DNA of 64,000 bases from Sipunculus nudus (GCA_026874595.1 CM049318.1:54196250-54260249); one strand, 5' to 3'; shown: positions 11,380 through 23,922, counted from the first letter of the stretch. A program made the numbers and translations. The notes: generated by a model from the sequence alone, not told the origin.

Positions 11380-13766
11380 ACAAGTGGCCCATGGGCCATG
11401 ACGCTCAGCTAATTTAGACTGGGTGCTCATTTTTTTATTAATGTTATATATTGTCTGTGAGAATAGCCTATGGCTAAAGTTACAGTATTGAAAAAATGGA
11501 CAGAAAATAAAAATTTCAGGATTCATAGGAGACCTACCCAGGACCCCCCTGAATTTCACAATAGAGGGTTCCAAGGAAAATGGATACAATTTGTACCCTG
11601 TCTGTCTGGGTGCTCAAAATCATGTTACTGGTCCATAGCTGGCAGAATATAGGTCACCATGATCCAATTTCAGGTTTCCAAGGAGAATTGCCAAGGATTT
11701 CCCTGAATGTCATGTTAGAAGATTCTAGGGCTAATGTATACAATTTGTGCCTTGTCTGTCTGGGTGCTCAAAACCATTTTTCAGCCCATAGGTCACACAA
11801 TATAGGTCACCATGACCTAATTAAAGGTTTCCAAGGACCCAATTAAGACCTCCCTGAATTTTATATTAAAAGATTCTAGGCCGAATGGATACAATTTGTG
11901 CCCTGTCTGACTGTCTGGGTGCTTATATAACATCTTTTCTGATAGGTTGCAAAATATAGGTCACGGTGACCTATTTTCAGTATTCCAAGGACATTGGCCA
12001 AGGACGTCTCAGAATGTTACATTAGAAGATTCTAGACCTAACAGATACAATGTGTGCCCCGACTGACTGTCTGGGTGCCTTTATGACTTATTTTCCTAAA
12101 GGTTGCAAAATTTAGGTCATGGTGACCTAATTTCAGTTTTCCACAGACATTTGCCAAGGACGTCTCAGAATGTTACATTAGAAGATTCTAGGCCTAACAA
12201 ATACAATGTGTGCCCTGCCTGACTTTCTGGATGCTCAAAATCCTGTTTGGCCTGTAGGTCACAAAATGTAGGTCACCATGACCTAATTTCAGGTTTCAAA
12301 TTAGATTTGCCCAGGACCTCCCAGGATGATGCATTAGAAGATTCTAGGCCTAACAGATACGATTTGTGCCCATCTTACATTAAGGGTACTCAAAATCAGG
12401 TTTTTGTCTCGTAGATCACAAAATATAGGTCACCATGACCTAATTTCAGGTTCTAGGCCTTACAGATATGATTTGTCACCATCTGACATTCAGGGTGTTC
12501 ATACGACATCTTTTTCCTATAGGTCGCAGAATATAGGTCACAGTGACCTAATTTTAGGTTTCAAAGAACATTTGCCTAGGACCTGAATTCCTGGGGACCT
12601 GGATAGCTGAGTGGTAAAACGCTCGGCCTTCTCCGCTGGCGACCCGGGTTCGATTCCCGGCGTGGCTATGAGAATGGGTTGTAGTTTCCCCGTCCAAGGT
12701 CGGTGGTTTTCTCCGGGTCCTACGGTTTCCTCCACCCTTACCAACTACTAAGCGCCAACATCCGAGCCATGGAGAGTGCCTCGTATTAGTTATTATAACT
12801 AGTTGTACAATCCATGTTAAATAAATAAAGTTTATAACAAATGTCATGTTGGAGGAATCTAGGCCTAATGGATACTATTTGTGCCCCATCTGACTGTATG
12901 GGTGCTCAAAATCATGTTTTCGGCCCATAGGTCACAAAATATAGGTCACTATGAACTAATTTCAGGTTTCCAAGGAGATTTGCCTAGAACTCCCAGGATA
13001 CTGAGTTAAAAGATTCTAGGCCTCACATATACGATTTGTCCCTATCTGACATTCAGGGTACACAAAATCATGTTTTCGGCCTGTAGGTCACAAAATATAG
13101 GTCACCATGACCTAATTTCAGGTTTCCAAGTAGAATTGCCTAGGACCACCCTGAAAGTCACATTGGAGGATTCTAGGCCTTATCGATTCAATTTGCGCCC
13201 CTTCTGACTTTCTGGATGCTAAAAATCATATTTTCGGCCCGTAGGTCATGAAATATAGGTCACCATGACCTAATTTTAGGTTTCCAAGGAGATTTGCCTA
13301 AAACTCCCAAGATATTGTGTTAGAAGATTCTAGGCTCTACAGATACGATTTGTCCCCATCTGACATTCAGGGTGCTCATATGACATCTTTTCTCTAAAGA
13401 TCGCAGAATATAGGTCACAGTGACCTAGTTTCAGGTTTCCAAGGACATATACCTAGGATATCCCAAAATGTCAGGTTAGAGGTTTCTAGGCCTAATAGAT
13501 ACAATTTGTGCCCCGTCTGACTATCTTTGTGCTCAAAATCATGTTTTCGGCCTGTAAGTCACAAAATATAGGTCACCATGACCTAATTTCAGGTTTCCAA
13601 GGAGATTTGCCCAGGACCTCCCTGGATGTACAGTTAGAAGTTTCTAGGTCTAACGGTTACGATGTGTGCCCTGTTAACGGACGGACGGCCGGACGGCCAG
13701 ACGGCCGGACGGACGACGGACAAAGGGTGATCGCTATAGCTTACAGTCAGCTGAGCTAAAAAAAAA
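11380..13766 (+). mobile_element. Tandem-repeat mobile element with nuclear-receptor-like palindromes
   Basis: This block interrupts the left duplication arm: 'ccttaaatata' before it and 'acaaaatataatttccgat' after it are contiguous in the right arm as 'gttagatgtaaataacc-aaaacataatctccgat'. It begins 'caagtggcccatgggccatg' and ends with a GGAC/GGCC-rich stretch, 'cagtcagctgagctaaaa' and an A-run. The interior is about twelve units of ~156 bp. Ten units hold a perfect AGGTCA-3-TGACCT palindrome at 11804, 11958, 12114, 12270, 12427, 12535, 13099, 13257, 13412 and 13570; units near 11653 and 12943 have diverged versions. The layout resembles the bivalve 'pearl'-type elements with ~160 bp core repeats and also a common bivalve repeat ending in GTGAGCTAAAA; both comparisons are from memory. 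Confidence 0.7.
12593..12838 (+). repeat. tRNA-derived SINE, family A copy 2
   Basis: This is the best-preserved copy. The A box is 'tagctgagtggtaaaacg' and the B box 'gggttcgattcccgg'. The body has 'ggtggttttctccgggtcct', and the tail ends 'aaataaataaag'. It sits inside the ~156 bp repeat array, so it inserted after that array formed. Confidence 0.8.
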
Positions 13767-13835
13767 ACAAAATATAATTTCCGATGGTTAGCATCCTTCT
13801 TCAAATGTACAAATTTTTCGAAGTCCCGAATATTA

Positions 13836-15000
13836 ATCCGGATCATGGGCCAGACCCAAACCCAAAATACGATCGATTCTTCATAGGCCCAATCCCAAAA
13901 TGCCCTGATTCAATTCATGATTGCATGAATTATGTTAATTGTGAACAAACACACACAATCACACACTCGAACGGGGATGAACGCATACCCTCCTTGGGAA
14001 GGCAACAATTGCCTCTCATAACTGCATCCTTTTTTCATCTGCATGTGTAACACTTTTCACCGCCAAGCGAAAGGGCCTGCCGTGTACATGTCGCAGAAAA
14101 GCAGTTATCGCTTTTCATTTATGATCCCATGGCATAATTAGTATATTGTGTGGCTCATGTCAGCTTGCCAGAAATTATATTAATGCGGGGAGTTAGAAAG
14201 TGACGTTCATGTTTACTTTCTTTCTTGACACACGATATCATACAGATTACTGACATAATTTTTTTTTCGGGATTCCTTTCGTAGGACAGCTACATAGTTA
14301 ATGGTAGAAAGAATGAATTAAGAACACAGTAAAACCCTATTCGCCATGTTGGTATCCGTTCTTAAACTGTTGAATACACACATTGTCAATGCAATTATTC
14401 TGATTAGCTTAAGAAACATGTTTAGTGCCATTCCCTGATTGGTTTAACAAACAGGTTTAACAAACAGGTTTTGTTTCTGTCCATGTGAACACTGTAAAAC
14501 GCTTTGGTATATGTACATTACCTAAAGCACATTGGCTACCAGCAAATTGTTACTCCACCAAAATTATAAAATTTTGTTTTGGTGGTCTACATCGATGGTT
14601 ACCCTGTCACTTCACTTCATGGAGGAAAATAGTTAAATATATAATACCTTATAGTGGCAATCGGTAGAGCGCAAACCTCCGCCAAAGTAAAATTTTTCGT
14701 TAAAATCCGTACCTTTATTAAGATCTGCACCAAAATATATGAGGACTCCCTTGCCCATGTAACATAATGCACACATTTTTGTGGAAACTGATACTGTAGT
14801 TTAACTCTAAACAAACAATTAAAAAAAACACACAAAAGAACCTAGTGCAAAGATGTCCTTCTTGGAGCATGTTAATATTTCAGCCCTTATTGTCGAAACA
14901 CTAAAACATTATACATACTCGGTAAATATATGTATATATATCTTATTCAAATACAGATACTTCATATGTATACCAAAACTCACACACACACATATATAAG
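13836..15000. other. No gene recognised
   Basis: Mixed-composition DNA with no supported coding region. A short duplicated phrase 'ggtttaacaaacagg' lies at about 14439-14469. Confidence 0.4.
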
Positions 15001-15340
15001 TACGTATATATGTATACATTTCTATTTATATATATATATATACAAATATATGTATATATTAAATTCATGAATATATTATTCAAATACATGTATACATATA
15101 TTTGTATATGCCTTTCATATAATATATTATATATATTATATTTTATATTTTATTATATATTATATTATATATTATATTATATTTATTATATTAGGTATAT
15201 AATATGTATATTTATTATATATATATATATATATATCATAAATTATTATATTACATATATTATATATATTTTATATAAACATATTTACATACATATGTTC
15301 AGTATATATATGTATATATAAATGGGAATCGTAAGCGGAT
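15001..15340. repeat. Degenerate AT-rich simple sequence
   Basis: Irregular TA/ATT repeats. Open frames of Tyr and Ile across it are artefacts. Confidence 0.85.
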
Positions 15341-16249
15341 GTATATAAATATATGTGTGAAAAGAGACTAGACCTCTATTCGTTTGTATCGTTGCAACAG
15401 AAATATCAAATATATGAATTGAGCAATGTGGTGCAATATGTGCTAAACAGTGGAATAAGTTTACCTTACATCTGCAAATCATACTACATTTTAAAACCTC
15501 ATGTTCATAATTTGCCAGAAACATGAGAAATAAATAGAAAATAATATTTCAGAATACCCTTTAAAGTTTTGAATTTAATAATAACAATGCTTTTTGGTAG
15601 CAATTAATGTTGTTTTAAATATGATTTTTTCGAGTAAATATTGAGTTTATTATAACGGCAATGTTTCCGTAAAAATAGAAGCATGAAAAATTTATTTTAT
15701 ATAAAACAGATTCCTTCACCGTTTCATTCACAAAACATTTTGTCTTAATTGTATTATATATATTGCACTGATCATATATTGACCTTCTCTGCTGCATGTA
15801 CGCACCAGTTTTGACCACCGCCAAAACACTCTTAATGTGTGACGTCATTATGTTCATTCATTATGCCTGACAATCCGGATTTTACGTGGCTTATCTGCAA
15901 ACAACAGGTCTCTTAATAAATCACCCTGAAACAGGATTCCTGAAGGCCGCAGATAACACGTCTGTTTACTGTATGTCATTCTACACAACACCAATGTTTA
16001 CAAATACTGTGACAATAACACATGGTTACTTGAGGATTTAGACTTATTCAGTTCACGACCGGACTCTAATGGCGTTTCCTGGAGTGTTTTCGTTTTACTG
16101 GTAGTTTATAATAATTGAGAATGTCATCATGGATTGTTCTGAAAGTTGGTGTGCCAATTGACCTAAAGCTGCTGACTTTGTCGTTAAGCAGGGTTTTCTA
16201 CCTTTTTCAATTCAGCGGAATTTGACAGGTGGCGCTTTGGTACACGGTG

Positions 16250-16460
16250 ACAGGATGCGGTGACAGAAATAGGTCTGCCGTAAAAACCTGTCAGTCATGG
16301 ATTGTTATCTTTCACGCAAACGTATGGTATTTGACCTTTCATGGCCTTTATAGCTGAATGGAAAAATAGATAAAGCATATACTGGAATGTCACGAACGTA
16401 TATAGTCCATACTTATCCGGTGCGATGTTTATGTTTTTATAACACGGAGATCCCTGTCGT
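16250..16460. repeat. Dispersed repeat, copy 1 of a direct pair
   Basis: Blocks such as 'ttgttatctttcacgc', 'ggtatttgaccttt' and 'gctgaatggaaaaatagata' recur in the same order at 17400-17570. The copies are ~1.1 kb apart and diverged. No family is assigned. Confidence 0.5.
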
Positions 16461-17399
16461 TTATGTGATACATAACATGGTTTATTTCTGTAATGCCGTT
16501 CATTCATAACTCTCGAATCAAACACATACGGAAATGCTTTTAAATGCGCCATGGTATAAGCAAGACATGAACGAATAAAAGTTTGTAGGCACAAAACGAG
16601 ATAATCAGTTGCTACAATCAATTTTTACATGTATTTATCTACAAAGTGCAAAAATGTTTGATAGCCATGTAGGAAAAAAAAAGTTTATGTAAAATATGAA
16701 CCCCGTTTCCAAACCAACCATGCTTTCGTAACAATAAATAGCTTTATGTATGTACATGTTGTATAAGAAAGTATATAAATAAACTGCACCAAATAAATTT
16801 GTATAAAGTTTTTCATCAACTTTTTTATTTATAGATCAAATTGTAACACCAACATACACAAATAAAATATTAATTTTAACAGTTTTACTGTAAACAAATT
16901 AATAGTCTGTAAATCAGTGTCTATAAAAAGTAATGATAGCATGTAGTTGTCCCTCTTTTGGTGTGGGAGATCGACCCCTCATGCTCAGGGGCGTATACAA
17001 AATCTTAGAAAAAGGGGGCGGCTCCAAGTGTGTACCGATATTCTGGTAACTTTTATATAGAAATCTCGCATGCATAAATATAGGATTTATGAATCCTATG
17101 CGAGGCGCAAAATAAGGCTCTTATGTTCGTTATTACGCGTATATCAATCTAATTCTCACATTGTATAGGTCGAAAATGCCGCAAGTAATACAATGGCCTG
17201 AGGTATACATAACATATACTTAGCATACTTTTTTACTAATCAAAGCTTTATCAAGCTCTCCATGCCGCAATGATTATTTATTTGTAACATATCAGATGTA
17301 AAATATCGAGAACCATCTAGACCCACAGATAACCCACCATCCATCGGGAATTAAACAATCATTAATGCACACGGAGAAGACACACGAAGACAGGCGGCG

Positions 17400-17575
17400 A
17401 CTTGTTACACCATGACCGGATTCAATGACAAAAATTTTTACCGTAAAGACTGTCCTTCTTTGTAACTGACTGTTATCTTTACCGCATATGTCCGGTATTT
17501 GACCTTTTATGACCCTGCGGCTAAATGGAAATAAAGATAAAGTATATAGAAAAAAAAAAAAAAAATACCACATTC
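17400..17575. repeat. Dispersed repeat, copy 2 of a direct pair
   Basis: The partner of 16250-16460 ('ctgttatctttaccgc', 'ggtatttgaccttttatga', 'gctaaatggaaataaagata'). An A-run follows. Confidence 0.5.
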
Positions 17576-17841
17576 CATTCAAATCCGGTAAGTCTGTTTT
17601 TTGAGAAACATACACATGTAATCGAGCACTCCATGAATGGACATGTGATATGGTATCCGCCCAAGCCGTTTTTCCATATACTCCCCCACACAAGGAAATG
17701 CGGTTACTACGAATTTACTACTTATACTCCAGTTAATGGGCGGGGTTTAACCCTGTATCTATGCAGCACCGTATCCTGTGGCTCAGTCTCTGTGTACTGC
17801 AGGCAATGGGCTTCAAGGACTTACCCGTTCATGACTTTCAA

Positions 17842-18038
17842 GAAGCGGATACCGGGGGGGGGGGGGTTCAAGGGGGTCCGGACCACCTTTTCTATCCGCT
17901 GCAACCTTTTTTTAAGGGTTTCGGGCAAAATTTTGCGAACTGGACCCCTCCCCCCTTTTCCGGATGCGGGGACCTTTTCTTTAGTCCCCCTGGGTTGCCC
18001 CCCCCCCCCCACTTTTTTAACTCCTGGATCCGCCTCTG
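17842..18038. mobile_element. Short hAT-like MITE with G- and C-runs
   Basis: The ends are inverted: left 'agaagcggataccggggg' and right 'ctcctggatccgcctctg'. They enclose a G-run near the left end and a C-run near the right. Similar ends (GGCGGATCCA) bound 19725-20735 and 44703-44870, so a non-autonomous family is likely. No transposase is present. Confidence 0.5.
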
Positions 18039-19557
18039 CTTTTCTTTTTGGTCTTTGGCCTACATCAATTCTCGGTAGTTCATGAAATAGTCACCAGGGG
18101 TGGACATGGGTCGGAAACGCGTCCATTAACTTGTTTTATATTTAATAGTCTGACAGGTGCCTTTGAAGTGGTACCAGTCCAAAACACAGTTACACGTGAT
18201 CAAGACATTTCCAAGATCTACACAATGCCTCCTTTCAGGAAATGTTTGGTTGATATTACTGACTTTCATTTTCAAATGGTTCATTTATTTGCACGTAATG
18301 CTTATACACTACATTTAATCACACGTCTCAAATTTTTGTTCGAGTTCCACCATTTGTAAACCAAACATTGCAACTGAATTCACCTGGCAAATACTAGTCA
18401 TGCAGTAAACGAGACCCTCTTAACCATGAATAAGGATTTAAAAAAAAATTCAACAGAGTTATGGCCATATATATAAATACCTTAATATTAATAATGTGAT
18501 TGCATAATCACACAAGGTTGCCAAGGAAATGAACTCATATTTTACAGAATGGTACCACCTTGGTATTTTAATCAAGCGTTTTTCTAATTGAGAGGTCAAT
18601 GCATGATTAAATATCATCCTCGACAGCATTTGTCCATCTGCTTTTGCTGACCGGTCATTTTTCTAGTAATGTTTAATTGAAAATTAGTATCGTATATGTG
18701 CAGAAATGCATATTTGGCGGCCATATTTAAAATCAAGATGGCGTGAATGTTTTGGGTCTATTTTTTTTTTAAAGACGCCTATGGGCAGTAATATCTCTGG
18801 GCAAAGTTTCATGCGTTTTGCAAAATTGCAATTCTGGTGAAAAAGATGCCTTAAATGCTGCTAGTAGTTATAGAAAGCTAAACAAAACTGAAATGTGTTA
18901 CAGTCCACCAGCAAATGATGACTTGTGCTGACCCCTAGTGGTCACTTGCAATGCTAAAGAGATTCAAGTCTGACCTGACATATAATTAACATGATAATAG
19001 TGTTGTACCCTCACACTTATGTTATCAATAACATAAATAACAAGTAATAATGAAATTAATAAATTATAAGCTGTAGTATCACTTACACTCTTTTAAAACT
19101 GAGTGACATCCTACTGTTGCACCTGCACAGAGGGAAAGTAAATGTCAGCTCAGATCTCCGATGTTAAGAATGTTTAAAAAGTAATCCTTTCCTGAATTAA
19201 TAAGACATCATGTGAATTACTTTATACCTTACCAAATAATCTTACACTGTTTAATAAAAAAATACAGAGTCTTGATATAAAATATTTGGTGCTTGGACTA
19301 AGGCATGATCCAAATATGCGGTACATATTGAACATTATCGTATTAGCTTTCATTAGTGCTTCGAACGGAGTTAACACAATGTGAAGGTTATCATGACAGC
19401 TCTACATTAGTGCATTAAACAGTCGACAGGTGTCGCCACATAACTGCAGGTTTTTTACCCATTGTAAACTAAGTTCCACAAAAACCCAGCGACTTTGGTC
19501 AAAACATAATTAGATAAGCTATAAAACATGACTAGAGCGGATTAATCGACTGGTACC
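18039..19557. other. No gene recognised
   Basis: No supported gene. A short stretch at 18929-18950 reads 'tgacccctagtggtca', whose reverse complement resembles the core of a CTCF-type site; a single short match is weak. Confidence 0.35.
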
Positions 19558-19724
19558 CTGCAACGATCCCTATTAACGCCCGCTTTTTCCAGTTCTGACA
19601 GCGATCATATCAGAGCGGGGTCCCAGTCTAAATCCTGTTTCAAAGGACTGTGGGACTAAACATGTGACATGGCCGCTTCTTCTCTTTCTAAATGTTAGAG
19701 TTCTTGGTAAAATTATTGATGTGA

Positions 19725-20735
19725 CAGTGGCGGATCCAAGAAGGGGCGGGGGGGGGGGGGGGCGATCCCCCCCCTAGAATTTTTTCAGGCTTATGAAAAT
19801 TGCAAATTTTATCAAGGTTTTGTGGGAAAAGGTACTTTTTTACCTTGCCTTTATTAACTTCTTGACAGTGAAATATTACATCAAGAATTCAGGATAATCA
19901 GCACTGCATTAAACACACACGGAACAAACAGTACCAGAAATAACAACTTGTCACATGAGTAAATGCCCAAGGAATAAAGTCTTATATCTCCGATACTGTG
20001 TCCACTTAAAGCTTATCCTTGTACTGGCAGCGCTGGAAGATAAAGTCCAATACACCAGTGTCAGGACCATTTGTATACCAGCAAGTCACTAGGTATTACA
20101 AGGTGAAAAATGGTTAACTTTTAGAACTTTTCAGACAAACTGAAGTGATTAAGGCCTATATTCTTAAACTTCTGCTTTGTTTCCAATTTATCAGAAACCA
20201 AAAAGTCTGGTTCAAGTGCCCGAAAATGCTCAAATTTGATTTCTTAATCATCATGTCTTCAAAAAAAAAATTCTCACTGCATGTGTTAGGGAATAACCCC
20301 TCCCACACCCTCAATACAAGAAGCAGAAGTGCCCGAAAATGCTCAAATTTGACTTCTTAATCATCATATCTTCAAAAAATTTTCTCACTGCATGTTTGAG
20401 GGGATAACCCCGCCCACACCCTCAATACAACAAGCAGGAGTGCCCGAAAATGCTCAAATTTGACTTCTTAATCATCATATCTTCAAAAAATTTTCTCACT
20501 GCATGTTTGAGGGGATAACCCCTCCAACACCCTCAATACAACAAACAGAAGTGCCCAAAAATGCTCAAATTTGACTTCTTAATTATCATATCTTCAAAAC
20601 ATTTCCTCACCGTGTGAGGGGGACACACCCTCCTCCCTAGGGCGTTACGCGCCCTCGTACACCATGCAAGCTAGAATCTGACCCGTTGCCCCCCCCCCCC
20701 CCCCCCCCTAACAGTTTGTTCTTGATCCGCCACTG
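19725..20735. mobile_element. Non-autonomous hAT-like element nested in the ~390 bp repeat
   Basis: The terminal inverted repeats are 'cagtggcggatccaagaa' at the left and, reverse complemented from the right, 'cagtggcggatcaagaac'. A G-run follows the left end and a C-run precedes the right end. No clean target duplication remains. Flanks 'attgatgtga' and 'cattgtgtag' may be a decayed 8 bp duplication. No transposase frame was seen. Confidence 0.7.
20210..20640. repeat. Tandem repeat, ~113 bp unit, about four copies
   Basis: Copies begin with 'agtgcccgaaaatgctcaaa' at about 20213, 20327, 20441 and 20551 (the last as 'agtgcccaaaaatgc'). Each continues with 'ttcttaatcatcatatcttc' and 'ataacccc-cccacaccctc'. 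They fill the interior of the hAT-like element. Confidence 0.85.
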
Positions 20736-22849
20736 CATTGTGTAGGGCATTTGAGCATCACATTGATGCTACAACCTTTCAGAAGTTTCATCAAACATAC
20801 TAAGACAACTAAAAGGAGATTATTTTATGTTGACACCGGATCAAAAGTCACTTATACGATTCCAAAGAGGTCTCCTATTTGGAAACTTACGAGGCGCGTT
20901 CATAGGGGTCAGTCTCAAGACTTTGATGGAGAGGAGCAAAGATAAGTCGAAATAAAGCGTCTTGGGACGGACAAGTAGAATAAATACATATATACAAAAC
21001 TCATGGTGTAACACATTAACATGCAAGGCTTAACAACAGTCATTACAATTTATATGTGCATTTTATCATGAAATATATTTCATTGTATGTTAAAGACAAG
21101 ATTTGTGAAACAAATCGCTCGATACAGGCATATGGTGGTCCATTATGAATCAGAGTCATTTTATCATTTCAATTAACCTTATATTCATCAATATAGTTAT
21201 TGAATTTAGTTTTCACAAACCATTTGGCTATAACTGGAACCTTCCTCTGGTGATGGTGTCCTGTTTGCGTAGTTGCGGTTTTTCCCGTGAGGAAGGGTTC
21301 TTTGAAGAACCTTTGTCGGGATGCTCAGTATCGGAGATTATGTTTTGGTTATTTACATCTAACGCTGGAGGCTCCTTATTGTAAAGGTCTGCAAATTGCC
21401 AAGCAGTCACAGGACACTGTCAGTTGGGTTATTCCACATAAAGGTAGAAGTTTGACCTTCCCATATGACTCCTTGAAGTATACATTTTCTACAAGGTCAG
21501 AAGATTCTCTACATTTTTGTACATAAAAACTTTTTTTTGACAGAACATGTTTGAATTTATACGAGTTTGAATTTAGATTTAAATATTAAAAAAAAAGTTT
21601 ATTCCGGCACATAAAATACAGATACAGAATATTTTTTTATATTAATAAAAATTTAAGATAAAAATCCCTAGTTTTTTTGTGAGTTATGTTAAAAACTTAA
21701 TTTTTTACAGCGTATTTAATTTTGAAACCTTCACTTAAATCTTTATTTCTTACGTTTTTTAGAATAAAATGGTTCCAGTCAGGTTTAGGTGTATAATAAA
21801 ATAAATGCTATTTAGTTGATTTATCAACAGCAACATATATCAAAGATTGTATGTTTCGGACAAGTAATTACTGAGAAATGACGGTCAGGTGAAATAAAGT
21901 TTTGAGAAAATTTCTAAAAACTACATTATAAGAGATCATTCGGTCTTCAGGAGTATCTAAGCATGCACGCAGTGACCCTGAATGTATTTTTCAATCAGAA
22001 CGTCAATGACGTAGGGCTCGTCCGGCACCCCCGCAACAAAAATTAAATGTCATCACTTAATGTTGGTATCCCAGGAGGCAATCCTGCAGGTTCCAAATCC
22101 TGTGTAAAAGTTAGAAGTCGGCTCTAAGTCCAATCAGATAAAACAAGCAAATTCAAAATTGGTCGAGAATTAAAGGAGACGAAGCACTTTTTTGTGATTT
22201 TGAAAAAGTTTGCATACATTTGCATTTTTAATGAGCTTCAAATTCAGTGTATAAGATTAAAAGGTCATGACTACACCTATCGGGTACACACAAAAACAAA
22301 ATCGTTTTAGAAATAAAAAAGAAGAAGCTTTTTTCTGTCATGTTGAACAAGTTTGCATAATTTTACATAATTATTGAGTGTATAGTCCATACCTAGACTT
22401 GTCAGATAAAAAAAAATAAAATAAAAAAATTCGGTCCGAAATTTTCACCTGTACTTATTGCAGGTAAACTTATTTACTCTGATCTTTTTTTGTAAAAAAT
22501 TCAGCTGTACTGGAACAGAAGAAAAAAATGGACAAAACATCAACAATTTTGTACTCTGGGTGTCATATTTTCCGTGAAACAATCCTTATACCAATGTATC
22601 TGAATGAACTACATTTTCCTCTTCACTACATATATACCTTTGTCATCTCTGTATGTAGAAACCCTGGTGCATTATGGGCCGTAGATTCTAAAGCCCAATA
22701 ACTATTAACAGCAGAGTTGTACTCTTATGAGTCCGATTCTGCGCAGTACATGACCCTCTGACAATGCAAAGACCATTGACACTTGTTTATACCCGATGTC
22801 AAACGTGATAAATGTTTTATTCGTATCACTTGGTAGCAGTTTTGTAGCT

Positions 22850-23400
22850 TTAATAATACATCGTAACTGTTTCGTCAGTACTTCTCACTGTAGAGTAAGA
22901 ACTTTGAGTTATTTCGTAAAACGTCTTTATAATTGTTAGTTATTTCGAGTTACTGTTAGGTTTTGCTTAGGTACTTATTAGCTATGTCACAGCCACTTCT
23001 TAAAAGTTCGTAGTAGCTCGTTGCATTTACGTAGAGATACGTACTGGTTAAGCGCCCACGCAGCGTTACGATTTGCTCCGATATAGTCCGAGTAATTGAC
23101 CTAAAGCTTACAATCTACCACGAAGTACCTACCACGGGTTACGAAGTGCTTCTAGAGGTAACATATGACCTACGAAATTTGTCAAATCGTAGCAGCGCCT
23201 AAAAAGTTTTGAGTAAACTCAAAACTAAAATCAAGGGATACGTTCAGTCACGTTAAGCCAATTATCGGCACGTAACTGGTACGATTTACGATTTACGCAG
23301 AAGCGCTTCTCAAACTCCGACGAAGAGCCAAGAAACCAAAAAGATGTTCAATTCGTAGAGCATCGGGGGCCGATTTCGTGAAACGCCTTAATCTTATATT
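22850..23400. other. Segment rich in TACG/CGTA motifs, function unknown
   Basis: Phrases such as 'tacgatttacgatttacgc', 'ttcgtagtagctcg' and 'acgtagagatacgtac' recur without a fixed period. The CpG content is visibly higher than in neighbouring DNA. No open frame or family is recognised. Confidence 0.3.
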
Positions 23401-23635
23401 TAAACAATGCCTTGGCACACTGAAAGAAGCCACACAAACAGTGCTCGTAGAATGCGAAACAAATTTATCAAAGGATGGATGAAAACGAAGCGTTCCGTGC
23501 AGGTTCTCTCCAGAAAGACACTGCTTTTAGTCCTCCCTGCTCATTACTCTATCATTCGTACGGTCAAATTATGACAGCAACTGGGATATGATATTTCTGG
23601 GGAGCTGCCAGGCATGAGGAAGCTTTTGAATATTA

Positions 23636-23637
<2 letters not shown>

Positions 23638-23734
<97 letters not shown>

Positions 23735-23749
23735 TGAGAGAGAGAGAGA
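23638..23749. repeat. (TA)n-(GA)n compound microsatellite
   Basis: (TA)n runs from 23638 to 23702, followed by (GA)n with one 'gtgtga' break. Further (TA)n tracts lie at 23958-24005 and 24189-24231, on either side of the small MITE. Confidence 0.95.
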
Positions 23750-23922
23750 GATAACAGAATGAAGACGCCTTAGTGTTGACTAACTGTTTAATTCAACCAC
23801 GAGCTTTCAAAGCTTATAGCTTCTTCATCAGGTGTCATTATTAATGAAAAAGCTATAAGCTTCGAAAGCTCGTAGTTGAATTAAACAGTTAGTCAACACT
23901 AAGGCGTCTTCATTCTGTTATC
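23750..23922. mobile_element. Foldback (hairpin) element, ~70 bp arms
   Basis: The left arm begins 'gataacagaatgaagacgcc'; the right arm ends with the reverse complement 'ggcgtcttcattctgttatc'. Pairing continues almost perfectly inward to about 23820 and 23850, leaving a ~30 nt loop that contains 'catcaggtgtcattatt'. Arm identity is very high, so it is recent or maintained. No coding capacity. Confidence 0.85.

Larger units (their letters stand above)
6290..13835. repeat. Left arm of a large inverted duplication
   Basis: Read as reverse complement, parts of this arm match 21280-24900. The clearest blocks are 6290-6760 against 24440-24900 (promoter and signal exon), 10180-11375 against 21345-22580, and 13768-13830 against 21290-21345. 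The 11380-13766 interval is absent from the other arm and is an insertion. The middle (6770-10180) does not align by eye with 22590-24430. Similarity is partial, with many substitutions and small indels, so the duplication is old. Confidence 0.75.
19558..20985 (+). repeat. ~390 bp dispersed repeat (copy 1), split by an insertion
   Basis: 19558-19724 plus 20736-20975 together match 48372-48770 in order. Shared phrases are 'tattaacgcccgctttttcc', 'atggccgcttcttctct', 'tgtagggcattt-agcatcac', 'ggtctcctatt' and 'aataaagcgtcttgggacg'. The uninterrupted second copy shows that 19725-20735 is inserted. I do not recognise the family. Confidence 0.7.

Noticed and set aside
12600-12668. Possible tRNA gene
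   Set aside because: A and B boxes are present but the cloverleaf is not; it is the head of a SINE with two other copies in the window.
18925-18955. CTCF-like core as an insulator site
   Set aside because: A single short imperfect match is expected by chance in 64 kb; noted only in the region entry.
21228-21410. - strand frame with protein-like composition (NNQNIISDTEHPDKG)
   Set aside because: The matching part of the left duplication arm carries a stop at the same place, so coding is not conserved.
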